NCBI GenBank assembly: GCA_964512305.1
Contig: CAZEIW010000125.1
Coordinates: 1-7,498, forward strand
Origin: CAZEIW01 sp964512305
GTDB lineage: Bacteria; Pseudomonadota; Gammaproteobacteria; Burkholderiales; Burkholderiaceae_F
Length of the DNA: 7,498 bases
Direction of reading: 5' to 3'
Positions within the stretch are counted from its first letter, which is position 1. Each line of letters opens with the position of its first letter. Shown piece after piece: positions 7,345 to 7,498 of the stretch. The notes beneath the pieces were generated by a model. That model saw only the letters and a program-made list of their open reading frames with translations. It ran no database searches and was not told the origin of the DNA. Made by a program: the position numbers and the translations under genes.

Positions 7345-7498
7345 ACGCCAATAGCACCGTCATGGCCGGGCTTGTCCCGGCCATCCACGTCGGTGCGAAC
7401 TGGAAGCGCTTCGTTTTGCACCGACGTGGATCCCCGGGACGAGCCCGGGGATGACGCCGATTCAGGGCAACGCCAGTAGCATTGTCATGGCCGGGCTT
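7345..7498. repeat. Direct repeat pair of a 29-base motif, 125 bases apart
   Basis: The 29 bases at 7345-7373 recur at 7470-7498 with 26 identities, the differences being one A/G and two C/T. Both copies contain GTCATGGCCGGGCTT, the left edge of the palindromic element. The second copy is cut by the window edge, so the array probably continues to the right. Confidence 0.75.
7358..7456. repeat. Composite palindromic element, three-hairpin REP/BIME-like repeat
   Basis: The 99-base element is a near-perfect inverted repeat beginning CGTCATGG and ending GGATGACG. Three nested structures are visible. ATGGCCGGG (7362-7370) pairs with CCCGGCCAT (7376-7384). ATCCCCGGG (7430-7438) pairs with CCCGGGGAT (7444-7452). 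The long central arms at 7383-7396 and 7418-7431 are 14-bp perfect complements, with the palindrome GAAGCGCTTC (7403-7412) in the loop. The minus strand of the left hairpin encodes the string MAGTSPAMT. That string is well known from spurious annotated ORFs in Rhizobiales and other Alphaproteobacteria genomes, where this repeat family is abundant. No transposase is seen, so it would be non-autonomous. Confidence 0.8.

Noticed and set aside
7100..7384. A 94-residue minus-strand open frame starting MAGTSPAMT.
   Set aside because: The start lies inside the palindromic repeat and the rest overlaps the glycosyltransferase antisense. This motif is a known spurious-ORF signature of the repeat.
7345..7498. 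A possible CRISPR array or the end of an insertion sequence.
   Set aside because: Only two copies of the repeat are seen. The spacing is 125 bases and the interval is itself a palindrome rather than a unique spacer. No cas or transposase gene is present.

Overview
The window is very GC-rich DNA from a Gram-negative bacterium, most likely a betaproteobacterium of the Burkholderiales or a near relative. The pointers are the gene order trxA - rho - rpmE2 (type B L31), the AddB-like nuclease gene next to it, and the codon bias towards G/C at third positions. The assignment rests on protein character and gene order; no marker RNA is present.

Layout: bases 1-2902 carry, on the minus strand, almost all of a PD-(D/E)XK exonuclease of the AddB type, which runs off the left edge only a few residues after its last iron-sulfur cysteine. 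A 345-bp divergent intergenic region follows, holding a probable promoter and long leader for the plus-strand genes. Next come thioredoxin (3248-3571), transcription terminator Rho (3737-4999) and ribosomal protein L31 type B (5117-5416). Rho has a C-rich, G-poor leader that looks like its own Rho-binding (rut) region, and rpmE2 has a well-formed promoter. A strong intrinsic terminator (5505-5528) closes the rpmE2 unit and stops three bases before the annotated ATG of a polytopic membrane glycosyltransferase of the GT-C/ArnT type (5532-7289). The last 190 bases are non-coding palindromic repeats that run off the right edge.

Functionally this is mostly core genome: DNA break processing, redox balance, transcription termination, translation, and an envelope sugar transferase. 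I found no mobile element, CRISPR array, RNA gene or defence island, and nothing I would call a new system. The points that deserve a second look are regulatory: the rut-like leader of rho with no Shine-Dalgarno, the competing hairpins and terminator jammed against the glycosyltransferase start, and the composite three-hairpin repeat at the right end. Several very long open frames (for example 788-3571 plus and 3044-5023 minus) are GC-driven shadows of the real genes.
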